From JACCXG01 sp963717745 (GTDB lineage: Bacteria; Acidobacteriota; Vicinamibacteria; Vicinamibacterales; 2-12-FULL-66-21): DNA of 64,000 nucleotides. This document shows positions 28,783 through 38,158 of this stretch, piece after piece. The first letter of the stretch is position 1; each line of letters begins with the position of its first letter. The position numbers and the translations under genes were made by a program. The notes beneath the pieces are model-generated. The model did not search any database, had not been told where the DNA came from, and was given only the letters and a program-made list of their open reading frames with translations. The stretch is taken from the NCBI GenBank assembly GCA_963717745.1, contig CAVQXJ010000013.1, positions 620,001-684,000 of the forward strand, written 5' to 3'.

Positions 28783-28797
28783 CCTACATCTTGTAGG
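28783..28797. promoter_or_regulatory. Palindromic box upstream of nrdJ
   Basis: CCTACA-TCT-TGTAGG is a perfect inverted repeat just upstream of the probable -35. Its position suits a repressor or activator operator such as NrdR. Only one copy is present, whereas NrdR boxes normally come in pairs. The sequence CATCTTGTAGG also occurs in a repeat-rich spacer near 32431, so it may be repeat-derived. Confidence 0.35.
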
Positions 28798-28804
28798 ATC
28801 GAGC

Positions 28805-28833
28805 TTGACAGGGCGGGCGCGGAGCGATAACTT
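28805..28833 (+). promoter_or_regulatory. Candidate nrdJ promoter
   Basis: TTGACA at 28805-28810 is a consensus -35. Either GATAAC (28826) or TAACTT (28828, 17-bp spacing) could be the -10. Transcription from here would give a leader of roughly 185 bases before ATG 29024. Confidence 0.45.
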
Positions 28834-28837
28834 TCCG

Positions 28838-29020
28838 GCCCGCGTCATTCGGACCTGCGGGCCTCCCAGCGCCCGCGGATGACGGGCTCACGGGGCCTCT
28901 ACGGGGGCCGGCCGGGGGCACCCCGCCGACCAGGCCCGGCACCGGATGACGCAGCACCTAAGTACAAATTCGTACGACGGTCACGCCGTGGGGACGGGCA
29001 GTGACCACGCTCGGAGGGGA
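28838..29020 (+). promoter_or_regulatory. Structured 5' leader of nrdJ
   Basis: The leader is GC-rich with several hairpins. A two-tier stem spans 28838-28887: outer GCCCG..TCAT/ATGACGGGC, inner GCGGGC/GCCCGC with an 8-base loop. A small GTAC...GTAC stem lies at 28962-28975. A stem at 28979-29006 (GGTCAC...GTGACC) ends just before the Shine-Dalgarno GGAGGGGA at 29013-29020. I do not see the conserved boxes of a cobalamin riboswitch. I recall an RNA motif named nrdJ but cannot say whether this belongs to it. Confidence 0.45.
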
Positions 29021-29023
29021 CGT

Positions 29024-31843
<2,820 letters not shown>

Positions 31844-31977
31844 TCCGTAGTCCGCAGTCCGCGATCCGCGGGTTCGCAAGGGCGGGGCTCAAGCCTCGCC
31901 CTTGTCATTTTCCTCTAACGCGGGGGCTTCAGCCCCCACTCTTTCCGGACCGCGGACAACGGACCGCGGATCACGGG
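31844..31977. repeat. Inverted CCGCGGACC-type short repeats enclosing two hairpins
   Basis: CCGTAGTCCGCAGTCCGCG on the left is matched by CCGCGGACAACGGACCGCGG on the right in opposite orientation. Between them are a strong hairpin (31877-31904, AAGGGCG...CGCCCTT, followed by CATTTT) that could terminate nrdJ, and GGGGGCTTCAGCCCCC (31922-31937). Confidence 0.7.
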
Positions 31978-32349
31978 TTACAGCTCCACCATTCCTCGTT
32001 TCAGCGCCTGCCTCACCGCGTCGGTCCGGTTCGTCGCCTGCAGCTTCCCGAAAATCGCGCTCAGATGGAACTTGACGGTCTCGTCGCTGATGCCGAGACG
32101 GGCGGCGATCGCTTTGTTCGACAGGCCGTCGGCGAGGCCATTCATCACTTCGAGCTCCCGAGCCGTCAACGCCTCTACAATCACGGCGTCGTCATCGGCA
32201 GGGACTGGCGCGACCAGGTAGGCATCGACGTCGAGCACCCGTCGCGCTTCTGACAGGTTTGCCGCTTCGCCGACCACGTCGAAATCGTCCGGCAGCCGCG
32301 CCCGCAGCCGTGCCCGCCGGGCCGTGGGGCCGACGATGACTATCCGCAT
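31978..32349 (-). CDS. LuxR/NarL-type regulator with truncated receiver
   Basis: A 123-residue protein. The C-terminal ~65 residues are a clear GerE/LuxR helix-turn-helix (LTARELEVMNGLADGLSNKA, IAARLGISDETVKFHLSAIF). The N-terminal ~50 residues match the start of a NarL receiver (MRIVIVGPTARRARLRARL, VVGEAANLSEARRVL). Where the phospho-acceptor Asp should be, the sequence reads DAYLVAPV, and the rest of the receiver is absent. It probably acts without phosphorylation or is a remnant. No kinase gene is adjacent. Confidence 0.85.
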   Translation of the reverse strand: MRIVIVGPTARRARLRARLPDDFDVVGEAANLSEARRVLDVDAYLVAPVPADDDAVIVEALTARELEVMNGLADGLSNKAIAARLGISDETVKFHLSAIFGKLQATNRTDAVRQALKRGMVEL

Positions 32350-32550
32350 GACATAAGGGACGCGGGCTCGCGGTTCGCGGGTTCGAATCGGCGGGGTCTG
32401 AAGACCCCGCCCTACAACCTGCCGATCACGTCATCTTGTAGGGCGGGGCCTTCACAGGCTCCGCCCTCGGACCTTGGACCACGGACCGTGAACAGCCGGA
32501 CCACGGACCGCGGACCACGGACCACGGATGGCGGACCACGGATGCGCGGA
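32350..32550. repeat. Cluster of short inverted repeats
   Basis: The spacer consists of GGTTCGCGGGTTCG, a perfect hairpin GCGGGGTCT/AGACCCCGC, CCCTACAA...TTGTAGGG, GGGCGGGGCC/GGCTCCGCCC, and GGACCACGGACC-type tandem units up to 32540. I see no gene. Confidence 0.65.
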
Positions 32551-33444
32551 TTACGCGCGCTCTGCGATCACGATCGACTGCTCCAGCGCGCTGCCCCCCC
32601 GTATCGTGCTCAGCAGAATCGTCTCGCCAGCACCGCGGCCCGACAGCTGATCGAGCAGATCTTCGGATGATGAGGTCGGCTTCCCGTCCGCGGCGACGAT
32701 CAGATCGCCGACGTGCACTCCAGCAGTTGCGGCGGGTCCGGACTCCGACACGCCGATGACGAGGAGCGCGCGATCGTGGTGCTCGGTTCGCTGCGCGGCG
32801 GGGAGCTCGACGGGCTGGACCGCGACGCCGATGTAGCCGCGGCGCGGCGTGCCCGAGACCAGCAGCTGCGAGGCCGACGCCCAGGCGATCGAGGCCGGAA
32901 TCACCACGCCGTAGCCGCGGATGTGCGCCGCGGTGGCGAGGCCGAGCAGCGCGCCGGATGCATCGAACACCGCGCCGCCGGCGAAGCCGTCGTGCAGCGG
33001 TGCCGTGACCCGGATCACCTGTTCCAGCTGGCGGCGCCGTCCGGGGCGAAGCGGACCGCCGACCACGGCGACGATGCCGGTGCTGGCGGTGATGGCATTG
33101 CTCCAGGATCGCGCCAGCGCGAGCACGATCTCGCCCGTGCGGGGTGCGTCGGTCGAGAGCCGCGGTGGCGTGAGGGTGAGCTTCGTCCGGGTCCGGAGGA
33201 CGGCGACACCGCTGGATGGATCCCACCCGGCCAGATCCGCCTCGACCACCGTGCCGTCCGGCAACCGCACCCGGAGACCGTCCTCGCGGCCAAGCGCCCT
33301 CGCGGTGGTGATGATGGTATCGGCGCCGTGCACGACGCCGCTCGCCGGCCGGCGCGCGCCGGCCACTTGCACCACCGATCCGGCGCCGGCGGCAGTCAAC
33401 TGCGCGAGGTCGTCGGAGAGAGAAGCCAGAATCGAAGTAGCCAT
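32551..33444 (-). CDS. HtrA-like trypsin-fold/PDZ protein lacking the catalytic triad
   Basis: A 297-residue protein from ATG 33444. Residues ~5-190 have the chymotrypsin-fold layout of HtrA/DegP: SGVVHGADTIITTARAL, DPSSGVAVLRTR, GFAGGAVFDASGALLGLATA. A PDZ domain follows at ~200-290 (RRGYIGVAVQPVE, GPAATAGVHVGDLIVAADGK). The catalytic His position reads TTARAL, the Asp position SGVAVL, and the nucleophile GNSGG reads GFAGG. All three catalytic residues therefore appear replaced. No signal peptide is evident, so it may be cytoplasmic. It is probably a binding or scaffold protein (inference). Confidence 0.8.
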   Translation of the reverse strand: MATSILASLSDDLAQLTAAGAGSVVQVAGARRPASGVVHGADTIITTARALGREDGLRVRLPDGTVVEADLAGWDPSSGVAVLRTRTKLTLTPPRLSTDAPRTGEIVLALARSWSNAITASTGIVAVVGGPLRPGRRRQLEQVIRVTAPLHDGFAGGAVFDASGALLGLATAAHIRGYGVVIPASIAWASASQLLVSGTPRRGYIGVAVQPVELPAAQRTEHHDRALLVIGVSESGPAATAGVHVGDLIVAADGKPTSSSEDLLDQLSGRGAGETILLSTIRGGSALEQSIVIAERA

Positions 33445-33499
33445 GCCGGCATTGTGGCGCTCGACGCCGGTGGTCCGGATCACCCGAATGGGGGGCCTC

Positions 33500-33600
33500 G
33501 CTGCCGCGGTTCGGGGGTTCGCGGGCCTGCCGCGCCGTAGCCTTGGCGGAGGCGGGTTCGCGGGTTCGATCTTTCAAGGGTGGCAACCGGCCGGAGGCGG
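33500..33600. repeat. Repeat module GCCGCGCCGTAGCCTTGGCG, left copy
   Basis: CCTGCCGCGCCGTAGCCTTG plus GCGGAGGCGGGTTCGCGGG lies upstream (5' side) of the HtrA-like gene. The same sequence occurs in the opposite orientation at 33945-33992, so the pair flanks the small gene at 33624. Confidence 0.75.
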
Positions 33601-33623
33601 CCGGAGGCACCTTGCCACTTCCG

Positions 33624-33902
33624 CTACTCCCGAATCAGCCCAGCGACGCTGACGGCATACTCCGGAAAATACTGCTCGATCACCGGCAGCTCGAAGCGCC
33701 GCAGGATCGCTTCCTTCGGCTCGCGCTCGAGCAGGAACGCGAACGACGCTTCGACGAGCGCCTCCGGCGTCGCATCCGGCGCATACCGTGCCAGATCGGA
33801 CGGCCACACCGTCACCTCGTGGGCCGTCGTTCCCCGCCCGTCGTCCACGACCACGTCGTAGACCCCGTCTCTGATCTGAGTGACCCGAATCGTTGCCATC
33901 AT
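33624..33902 (-). CDS. Small conserved-looking hypothetical protein
   Basis: A 92-residue acidic protein from ATG 33902 or 33899. The N-terminal half looks like beta-strands (TIRVTQIRDGVYDVVVDDGR) and the C-terminal half like helices (DATPEALVEASFAFLLEREP, PVIEQYFPEYAVSVAGLIRE). I recognise no family. The acidic, non-repetitive composition and the absence of a better reading frame support it as a gene. It is flanked by an inverted pair of dispersed repeats. Its function is unknown. Confidence 0.6.
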   Translation of the reverse strand: MMATIRVTQIRDGVYDVVVDDGRGTTAHEVTVWPSDLARYAPDATPEALVEASFAFLLEREPKEAILRRFELPVIEQYFPEYAVSVAGLIRE

Positions 33903-33939
33903 GATCCCGCGCGTGTGACCGCGGTTGACCTGCTGAGCG

Positions 33940-33995
33940 CCCGGCCCTGCGAACCCGCCTCCGCCAAGGCTACGGCGCGGCAAGCCCGCGGGTCC
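33940..33995. repeat. Repeat module, right copy (inverted)
   Basis: CGAACCCGCCTCCGCCAAGG plus CTACGGCGCGGCAAGCCCGCGG is the reverse complement of the module at 33520-33562, with about two differences. Confidence 0.75.
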
Positions 33996-33997
33996 GA

Positions 33998-35248
33998 TCA
34001 GGCGATCGTGGTTCCCTTCGCCACGAACGTCGGATCGATGGTCACGCCGAGTCCCGGCCCTTTGGGAACCGTGAGCATGCCGTTGACGCACTGGAGCGAC
34101 GAGGTGTCGGACGACACCGGCAGCGATTGATCGCGTCCCTTGTATTCCTGGAACGGCCCGGCGTTGGGCACGCACGAGGCGAAGTGCGCGACATACAGGT
34201 ATCCGAGTCCGCCGTCCGACATGTGAGGTGTGCAGTCCATGCCGGCGGCGGCCGCCATCCGCGCCACCCGGATCGATCGAATGAAGCCGCCGAAGTAGAA
34301 CAGGTCGGGCTGGACGATATCGACGGCGCGGTGTTCGATCATCCAGCGGAAGCGGCGAAGACTGCTGTCCTGCTCGCCGCCGGCGACCGGCAGTGGCAAC
34401 GCGTCGGCGACCTGTTTGGTCTCGTCGTAGAAATCGAATGGCACCGGTTCTTCGAAGAAGGCGAACCGCTGGTCCTGCATCAGACGTCCGATCGTCAAGG
34501 CCATCGGAACGTCGTAGGAGCTGTTGGCGTCGGCGTGGATGGCCATCGCGTCTCCGAACGTCTTGCGGGTCAGCGGGATCAGCGCCAGATCGCGCCGGGT
34601 CGAGGCGTCGTCGTAGCGCAACCTGGCGCCGAGCCTGAACTTGATCGCTTGGGCGCCGATCTCCCCGACCAGCTGCTGGAGGTACGCGATCTCCGCGTCG
34701 GCGGTGTTGCCGCGATTGCCGCTGGCGCGGTACACCGCGACCTCGCGGCGGATGATCGGTCCGAACAGCTCGCCGAGCGGCTTACCGGCCACCCGTCCGA
34801 GCAGGTCGAGCAGCGCCATCTCCACGCTGGCGACCGGCACCCAGAACGGCAGCCCCTGCCATTTGTAGTTCGAGCCGGCGACATAGAGCTCGTCGAGGAG
34901 TGTCTCGAGATCCCGCGCGTCTTTTTTGACGAAGAACGGCGCGACTCTTTTTGTCAGGATCGGCCAGGTCGTCTCCAGCACATCGGGATGGCCGGCCGCG
35001 ATGCCTGCCGCGCCGTCAGTCGATCGTGCCCGCACCAGGAACTGATCGCCCGACTTGATCAGATCGATCGAGGCGATCCGGACCGGGCCCGGCAGCAGCT
35101 CGCGCCGGAGCACGCGCGCGGTCATGAGCCTGGCGAGCTCCTCGGTGCGCGGTGGTGACGGCTTGCCGCCCTGCGGGACGCCACTGACGGTCAGTCCGGC
35201 GGCCGCACCGACTTGCAGGAATCTCCGACGGGACGCGAGATGGGGCAC
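33998..35248 (-). CDS. Tat-exported enolase-superfamily (mandelate racemase/muconate lactonizing) enzyme
   Basis: A 416-residue protein. It begins with a twin-arginine signal (SRRRFLQVGAAAGLTVSG). The enolase-superfamily barrel follows. A catalytic-type lysine lies in QAIKFRLGAR, where the usual KxK reads KxR. Metal ligands lie in HADANSSYD, FFEEPVPFDFYDE and AGGEQDSS, and a His lies in CTPHMSDG. Such enzymes abstract an alpha-proton from carboxylates; acid sugars and dipeptides are common substrates, but the exact one cannot be read here. Export is unusual for the superfamily. It stands alone on its strand, next to the vapBC-like pair. Confidence 0.85.
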   Translation of the reverse strand: MPHLASRRRFLQVGAAAGLTVSGVPQGGKPSPPRTEELARLMTARVLRRELLPGPVRIASIDLIKSGDQFLVRARSTDGAAGIAAGHPDVLETTWPILTKRVAPFFVKKDARDLETLLDELYVAGSNYKWQGLPFWVPVASVEMALLDLLGRVAGKPLGELFGPIIRREVAVYRASGNRGNTADAEIAYLQQLVGEIGAQAIKFRLGARLRYDDASTRRDLALIPLTRKTFGDAMAIHADANSSYDVPMALTIGRLMQDQRFAFFEEPVPFDFYDETKQVADALPLPVAGGEQDSSLRRFRWMIEHRAVDIVQPDLFYFGGFIRSIRVARMAAAAGMDCTPHMSDGGLGYLYVAHFASCVPNAGPFQEYKGRDQSLPVSSDTSSLQCVNGMLTVPKGPGLGVTIDPTFVAKGTTIA

Positions 35249-35302
35249 GGCAGGTTCCTTTCGCGATTGACTATACCTCCCGCCGGGCGGCCCGTGTGGC
35301 CC

Positions 35303-35345
35303 GTGTCAGGCAGTGAATCGTGAATCACGATTCACCGCCTGACAC
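35303..35345. repeat. 43-bp near-perfect palindrome
   Basis: Two 21-base arms (starting GTGTCAGGC, ending GCCTGACAC) pair with one mismatch around a single central base. It sits between the divergent enolase-superfamily gene and vapB-like gene. It resembles REP-type palindromes (inference). Confidence 0.8.
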
Positions 35346-35392
35346 CCGAGACTCGCCGGGGGCGCGGCGGGATGGCGCCGCGCTCGCACCAG

Positions 35393-35422
35393 CATCAAGG
35401 CTGGCATCAAAGCTGGTATACT
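35393..35422 (+). promoter_or_regulatory. Candidate vapBC operator/promoter
   Basis: Two adjacent 12-bp direct repeats (CATCAAGGCTGG at 35393, CATCAAAGCTGG at 35405) run straight into TATACT (35417-35422), a good -10. ATG follows six bases later with no Shine-Dalgarno, implying a leaderless mRNA. The repeats overlap the -35 region, as expected for an autoregulatory site. Confidence 0.55.
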
Positions 35423-35428
35423 TCACCC

Positions 35429-35635
35429 ATGCGACCGGAACGAAAGATCACGCTCAACGTTCCCGAGGAGCTCCTCGAAGCGGCCCAACGCACCACCGGT
35501 CAGGGTGTGACCGAGACGGTACGGCAGGGACTCAGGCTGGTGGCCGCAGGCGAGACCTTCCGGCGGCTGTCGAAGCTGCGCGGGTCGGTCAAATTCACCG
35601 TGGACCTCGCGCGGTTGCGGGACGACCGCGGGTGA
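35429..35635 (+). CDS. VapB-like antitoxin
   Basis: A 68-residue protein. The N-terminus reads as a short DNA-binding segment of ribbon-helix-helix type (RKITLNVPEELLEAAQRTTG, then VTETVRQGLRLVAA). The basic and acidic C-terminal tail (SVKFTVDLARLRDDRG) would wrap the toxin. Its stop overlaps the toxin GTG start by 3 bases. It would neutralise the PIN RNase and repress its own promoter (family knowledge). Confidence 0.85.
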   Translation: MRPERKITLNVPEELLEAAQRTTGQGVTETVRQGLRLVAAGETFRRLSKLRGSVKFTVDLARLRDDRG

Positions 35636-36006
35636 TCGCGGCCGACACCAGCTCGCTCGTGGCGTTTCTCGAGGGCGCGGCGGGCGACGACGTCGAGGTG
35701 ATTCAGTCCGCGCTCGACCATCAGCAGCTGGTGCTGCCGCCGGTCGTTCTCACCGAGCTTCTCAGCGACTCCGGGATCCCGGCCGCGGTTCGCTCGCTGC
35801 TCACCGCGCTTCCACAACTCCACCTGGAGCCGGGCTACTGGGAGCGCGCCGGTCTGCTCCGTGCCGGTGTCCTGAAGCAGCGCCGGAAGGCTCGAATCGC
35901 CGACGCGCTGATCGCCCAGAGCTGCATCGATCAGTCGGTGCCGCTGGTGACCCGCGACAAAGACTTCCGGCACTTCGCCGGCAAGGCAGGCCTCGCGCTG
36001 TTGTGA
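35632..36006 (+). CDS. VapC-like PIN-domain toxin
   Basis: A 124-residue PIN-domain ribonuclease from GTG 35632. The acidic catalytic residues are visible: Asp in IAADTSSLVAFLEG, Glu in VVLTELL, Asp in RIADALIAQSC, Asp in VTRDKDFRHFA. VapC toxins cut tRNA or rRNA when the antitoxin is degraded. Length is typical. A dispersed palindromic element begins 42 bp after the stop and separates it from the convergent anti-sigma locus. Confidence 0.9.
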   Translation: MIAADTSSLVAFLEGAAGDDVEVIQSALDHQQLVLPPVVLTELLSDSGIPAAVRSLLTALPQLHLEPGYWERAGLLRAGVLKQRRKARIADALIAQSCIDQSVPLVTRDKDFRHFAGKAGLALL

Positions 36007-36048
36007 GGCGGCGCAGCCCCACCCAACAGACGGAACAACCACCTGGGC

Positions 36049-36201
36049 GCTTTCACAGGCAAGCTGGGTGACTCGGTGGCCGGTGAGCTTTTTACAGGAG
36101 GGCCAGGAGATCAAGAGAAACCCAATGTGTGTTTCCTCCTGAACTCCTGGCCCTCCTGTTAAGTTCACAGGCCGTCGAATTGCCAGTACGCGGCTGAAAG
36201 C
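36049..36201. repeat. Bipartite palindromic element, copy 2 (E2-E2 form)
   Basis: Both ends are of the E2 type (GCTTTCA... on the left, ...CTGAAAGC on the right), so the element is nearly symmetrical over ~150 bp. The core is GGAGGGCCAGGAGATCA / CCTGAACTCCTGGCCCTCC. It lies between convergent genes. Confidence 0.85.
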
Positions 36202-36223
36202 ATTGCGGAGTGAACTCCAACTC

Positions 36224-36621
36224 CTACAGCCCCGTCGTTCGCAGCGACCGCGTCAGCCACGCGTAGCGCAGCCACAATCCCACCGCGCCCACCAGCAACA
36301 GCGCCGAAAGCGGCTGATCGCGCAGCATGAAGAACGTCACATCACCGCCGCGGAACGCGAAACTGAACGGCAGCAGGGTGAACAGGAGCGCGATCGCCAT
36401 CACCCACGCCCGGCGCCGAATCGTCGCGCGGGTCAATGCGACGCTCCGCCGTTCGAGCTCCGCGCCCGCCGGCACCCGACCGCGGCGTCGTCGTCGGCGA
36501 TCTTCGCCAGCGACGGATCCCGCCGCAGGAAGTCTTCGATCGCGGCGCGGGTATCCGGGCTCGCCTCGCCGGACTGATACAGGGGCATGAGGTCGATCAC
36601 CATGTCTCTGGTCACTTCCAT
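36224..36621 (-). CDS. Anti-sigma-type membrane protein (one frameshift)
   Basis: The N-terminal part (MEVTRDMVIDLMPLYQSGEA, FLRRDPSLAKIADDDAA) resembles the cytoplasmic domain of anti-sigma factors. A one-base loss near 36476-36479 moves into the frame encoding PAGAELERRSVALTRAT and two transmembrane helices (RAWVMAIALLFTLLPFSFAF, ALLLVGAVGLWLRYAWL). The joined protein is about 132 residues. Its start overlaps the end of the ECF sigma gene by 10 bases, the usual sigma/anti-sigma arrangement. If the shift were real, the second part could be a separate small membrane protein from GTG 36475. Confidence 0.7.
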
Positions 36622-37091
36622 GATTGCTCCTCTCGCGCGCGCAGGATTCGCACCCGCGCGCGATGAACGCGGACCTTGGCGGCGGCGACGCTGATCTCGA
36701 GGCTCTGCGCGATCTCCGCGTAGGACATCTCCGCCGCCCGCATCAACAGCGCCTCACGGTCGTCCGCCGACAGCGTGGCCATCGCCCGCAGCGCCGCGGC
36801 CGCCTCCGAGCGGCGTTGCAGCGGTCCGGCAACCCGGTCGACGGGATCGGGCAGCGAATCGTCCAGGGGCGTCGCGCGGCGTGTCTTCCTCAAGTGCGAC
36901 ACGTAGAGATGGCGGACGATCGTGCAGAGATACGCACGAACCGTGGGCAGGCGGATTTCGCCGCTCGCAGTCCACAGCCGCACGAAGGCATCGGCGGTGA
37001 GGTCGTCGGCCAGCGCCCGGTCTCCGGTCAGCCCTACCGCGAAGCGATGCACCGCCGGTGCGTGTTCCTGATAGACGGTGTGGAAATCCAC
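36612..37091 (-). CDS. ECF RNA polymerase sigma factor
   Basis: A 159-residue protein. Region 2: YQEHAPAVHRFAVGLTGDRA, ADDLTADAFVRLW, RAYLCTIVRHLYVSHLRK. Region 4: LSADDREALLMRAAEMSYAE, IAQSLEISVAAAKVRVHRAR. It is followed by an overlapping anti-sigma-type gene. Its start faces a palindromic repeat and the divergent DinB-like gene. Confidence 0.93.
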   Translation of the reverse strand: MDFHTVYQEHAPAVHRFAVGLTGDRALADDLTADAFVRLWTASGEIRLPTVRAYLCTIVRHLYVSHLRKTRRATPLDDSLPDPVDRVAGPLQRRSEAAAALRAMATLSADDREALLMRAAEMSYAEIAQSLEISVAAAKVRVHRARVRILRAREEQSWK

Positions 37092-37142
37092 GGCCCTGAA
37101 AGGGTTACGCGCCAGTGCCTGGAAGGTTACAGCCGTCTGGTT

Positions 37143-37285
37143 GCTTTCAGAGGCAAGCTGGGTGATTCGGTGGCCGGTGAGCTTGAACAGGAGGTCAGGG
37201 AATCGGAAAAACTACTTTTCTCCTGAACTCCTGGCCCTCCTGTTAAGCTCACCGGCCATCGAATGACCCATCCGAGGCTGAAAGT
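37143..37285. repeat. Bipartite palindromic element, copy 3 (E2-E2 form)
   Basis: The left end GCTTTCAGAGGCAAGCTGGG and right end GGCTGAAAG are both E2. The core is partly degenerate on the left (CAGGAGGTCAGGG) and intact on the right (CTCCTGGCCCTCCTG). It is the only copy between two divergent genes. Confidence 0.85.
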
Positions 37286-37319
37286 ATCCGGCTGCCGCAA
37301 GCCCGGGCGCTTGGCCGGC

Positions 37320-37325
37320 GATAAT
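37320..37325 (+). promoter_or_regulatory. -10-like GATAAT seven bases before ATG
   Basis: GATAAT ends seven bases before ATG 37333. No Shine-Dalgarno is present, which fits a leaderless transcript. Confidence 0.4.
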
Positions 37326-37332
37326 CTCTCTC

Positions 37333-37809
37333 ATGCCCACCACCGCGATCCGCGATCTCTTGAGCAACGCACTGGCCTGGCAGGACGCGCACGCGACGTT
37401 CGACGATGTAGTGGCGGGGATTCCGGCGGAGGCTCGGGGGACGCCGCCTGCCGGCCTGCCGTATTCCGCCTGGCAGCTCGTCGAGCATCTCCGCATCACG
37501 CAGCGCGACATCCTCGACTTCTGCGTCGACGCCAACTACAAGGAAAAGAAGTGGCCAGACGACTACTGGCCGTCTTCGCCGGCGCCGGCGTCGGCCGCCG
37601 CCTGGGACGGATCGATCCGCGCGTTCGTCGCGGATCGCAAGGCGCTCCAGAAGCTGGCGGCTGATACCAGCCTCGATCTCGAGGCGAAGATCCCGCACGG
37701 CAGCGGCCAGACCTATCTTCGAGAGCTGGTCCTGATCATCGATCACAGCGCGTATCACGTCGGCCAGCTGGTGCTGGTGCGGCGGCTGCTCGGGCTGTGG
37801 CAAGAGTGA
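37333..37809 (+). CDS. DinB-family protein
   Basis: A 158-residue four-helix-bundle protein of the DinB/DfsB superfamily. Histidines that normally bind a divalent metal lie in WQLVEHLRITQ and in IIDHSAYHVGQLVLVRRLL. The family includes thiol-dependent transferases and damage-inducible proteins; the specific activity is unknown. It is monocistronic, between a palindromic repeat and a repeat-filled spacer. Confidence 0.85.
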   Translation: MPTTAIRDLLSNALAWQDAHATFDDVVAGIPAEARGTPPAGLPYSAWQLVEHLRITQRDILDFCVDANYKEKKWPDDYWPSSPAPASAAAWDGSIRAFVADRKALQKLAADTSLDLEAKIPHGSGQTYLRELVLIIDHSAYHVGQLVLVRRLLGLWQE

Positions 37810-38158
37810 TGCCGATCTGGCCGGGTTCAACGAGATCGCCGGACGGAAGACATTGAGAGTCTCTGCGACGGACAGCCGCTGTCACGCTGCCTTCGAGATC
37901 ACGGTTGCGCTCCGCGCTAGAACGACGACACCACGACACGACGATAACGACGTTATGACTTGGCCGGTGGTGCGTTGAGCGCCAGTGTGCTTGTCGCGCG
38001 CTGGCGGCTGCGCACACTATCAACGGCTTTGCGGGAGGCAATCCGTCGAAGAGAACTGGCATTTGACGTCGTGTCGTCGTGTCGTCGTCTCGTCGTGCCG
38101 CGGCCGAAGGCCGCGAGCCCGCCGCAGGCGGCGTGACAGCGACAGGCGCGCGGCAGCA
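37810..38158. repeat. 349-bp spacer with inverted ACGACGAC-type arrays
   Basis: ACGACGACACCACGACACGA-type units at 37921-37952 are mirrored by CGTCGTGTCGTCGTGTCGTC at 38066-38098, around a ~115-base loop. Next comes a GCGGCCGAAGGCCGC hairpin. I see no gene, and no T-rich terminator. Confidence 0.65.

Noticed and set aside
28752..28797. Paired NrdR boxes
   Set aside because: Only one palindrome is found. The expected second box about 31 bp upstream is not recognisable, and part of the sequence recurs in a repeat-rich spacer near 32431.
28838..29020. Cobalamin riboswitch before nrdJ
   Set aside because: The conserved B12-box and core sequences are not visible. Only unspecified hairpins can be supported.
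32370..32400. tRNA T-arm-like GGTTCGAATC
   Set aside because: The surrounding sequence consists of short repeats and hairpins and cannot fold into a tRNA cloverleaf.
35303..35345. Rho-independent terminator
   Set aside because: The palindrome is large but lies between divergent genes and has no T-tract, so a terminator role is not indicated.
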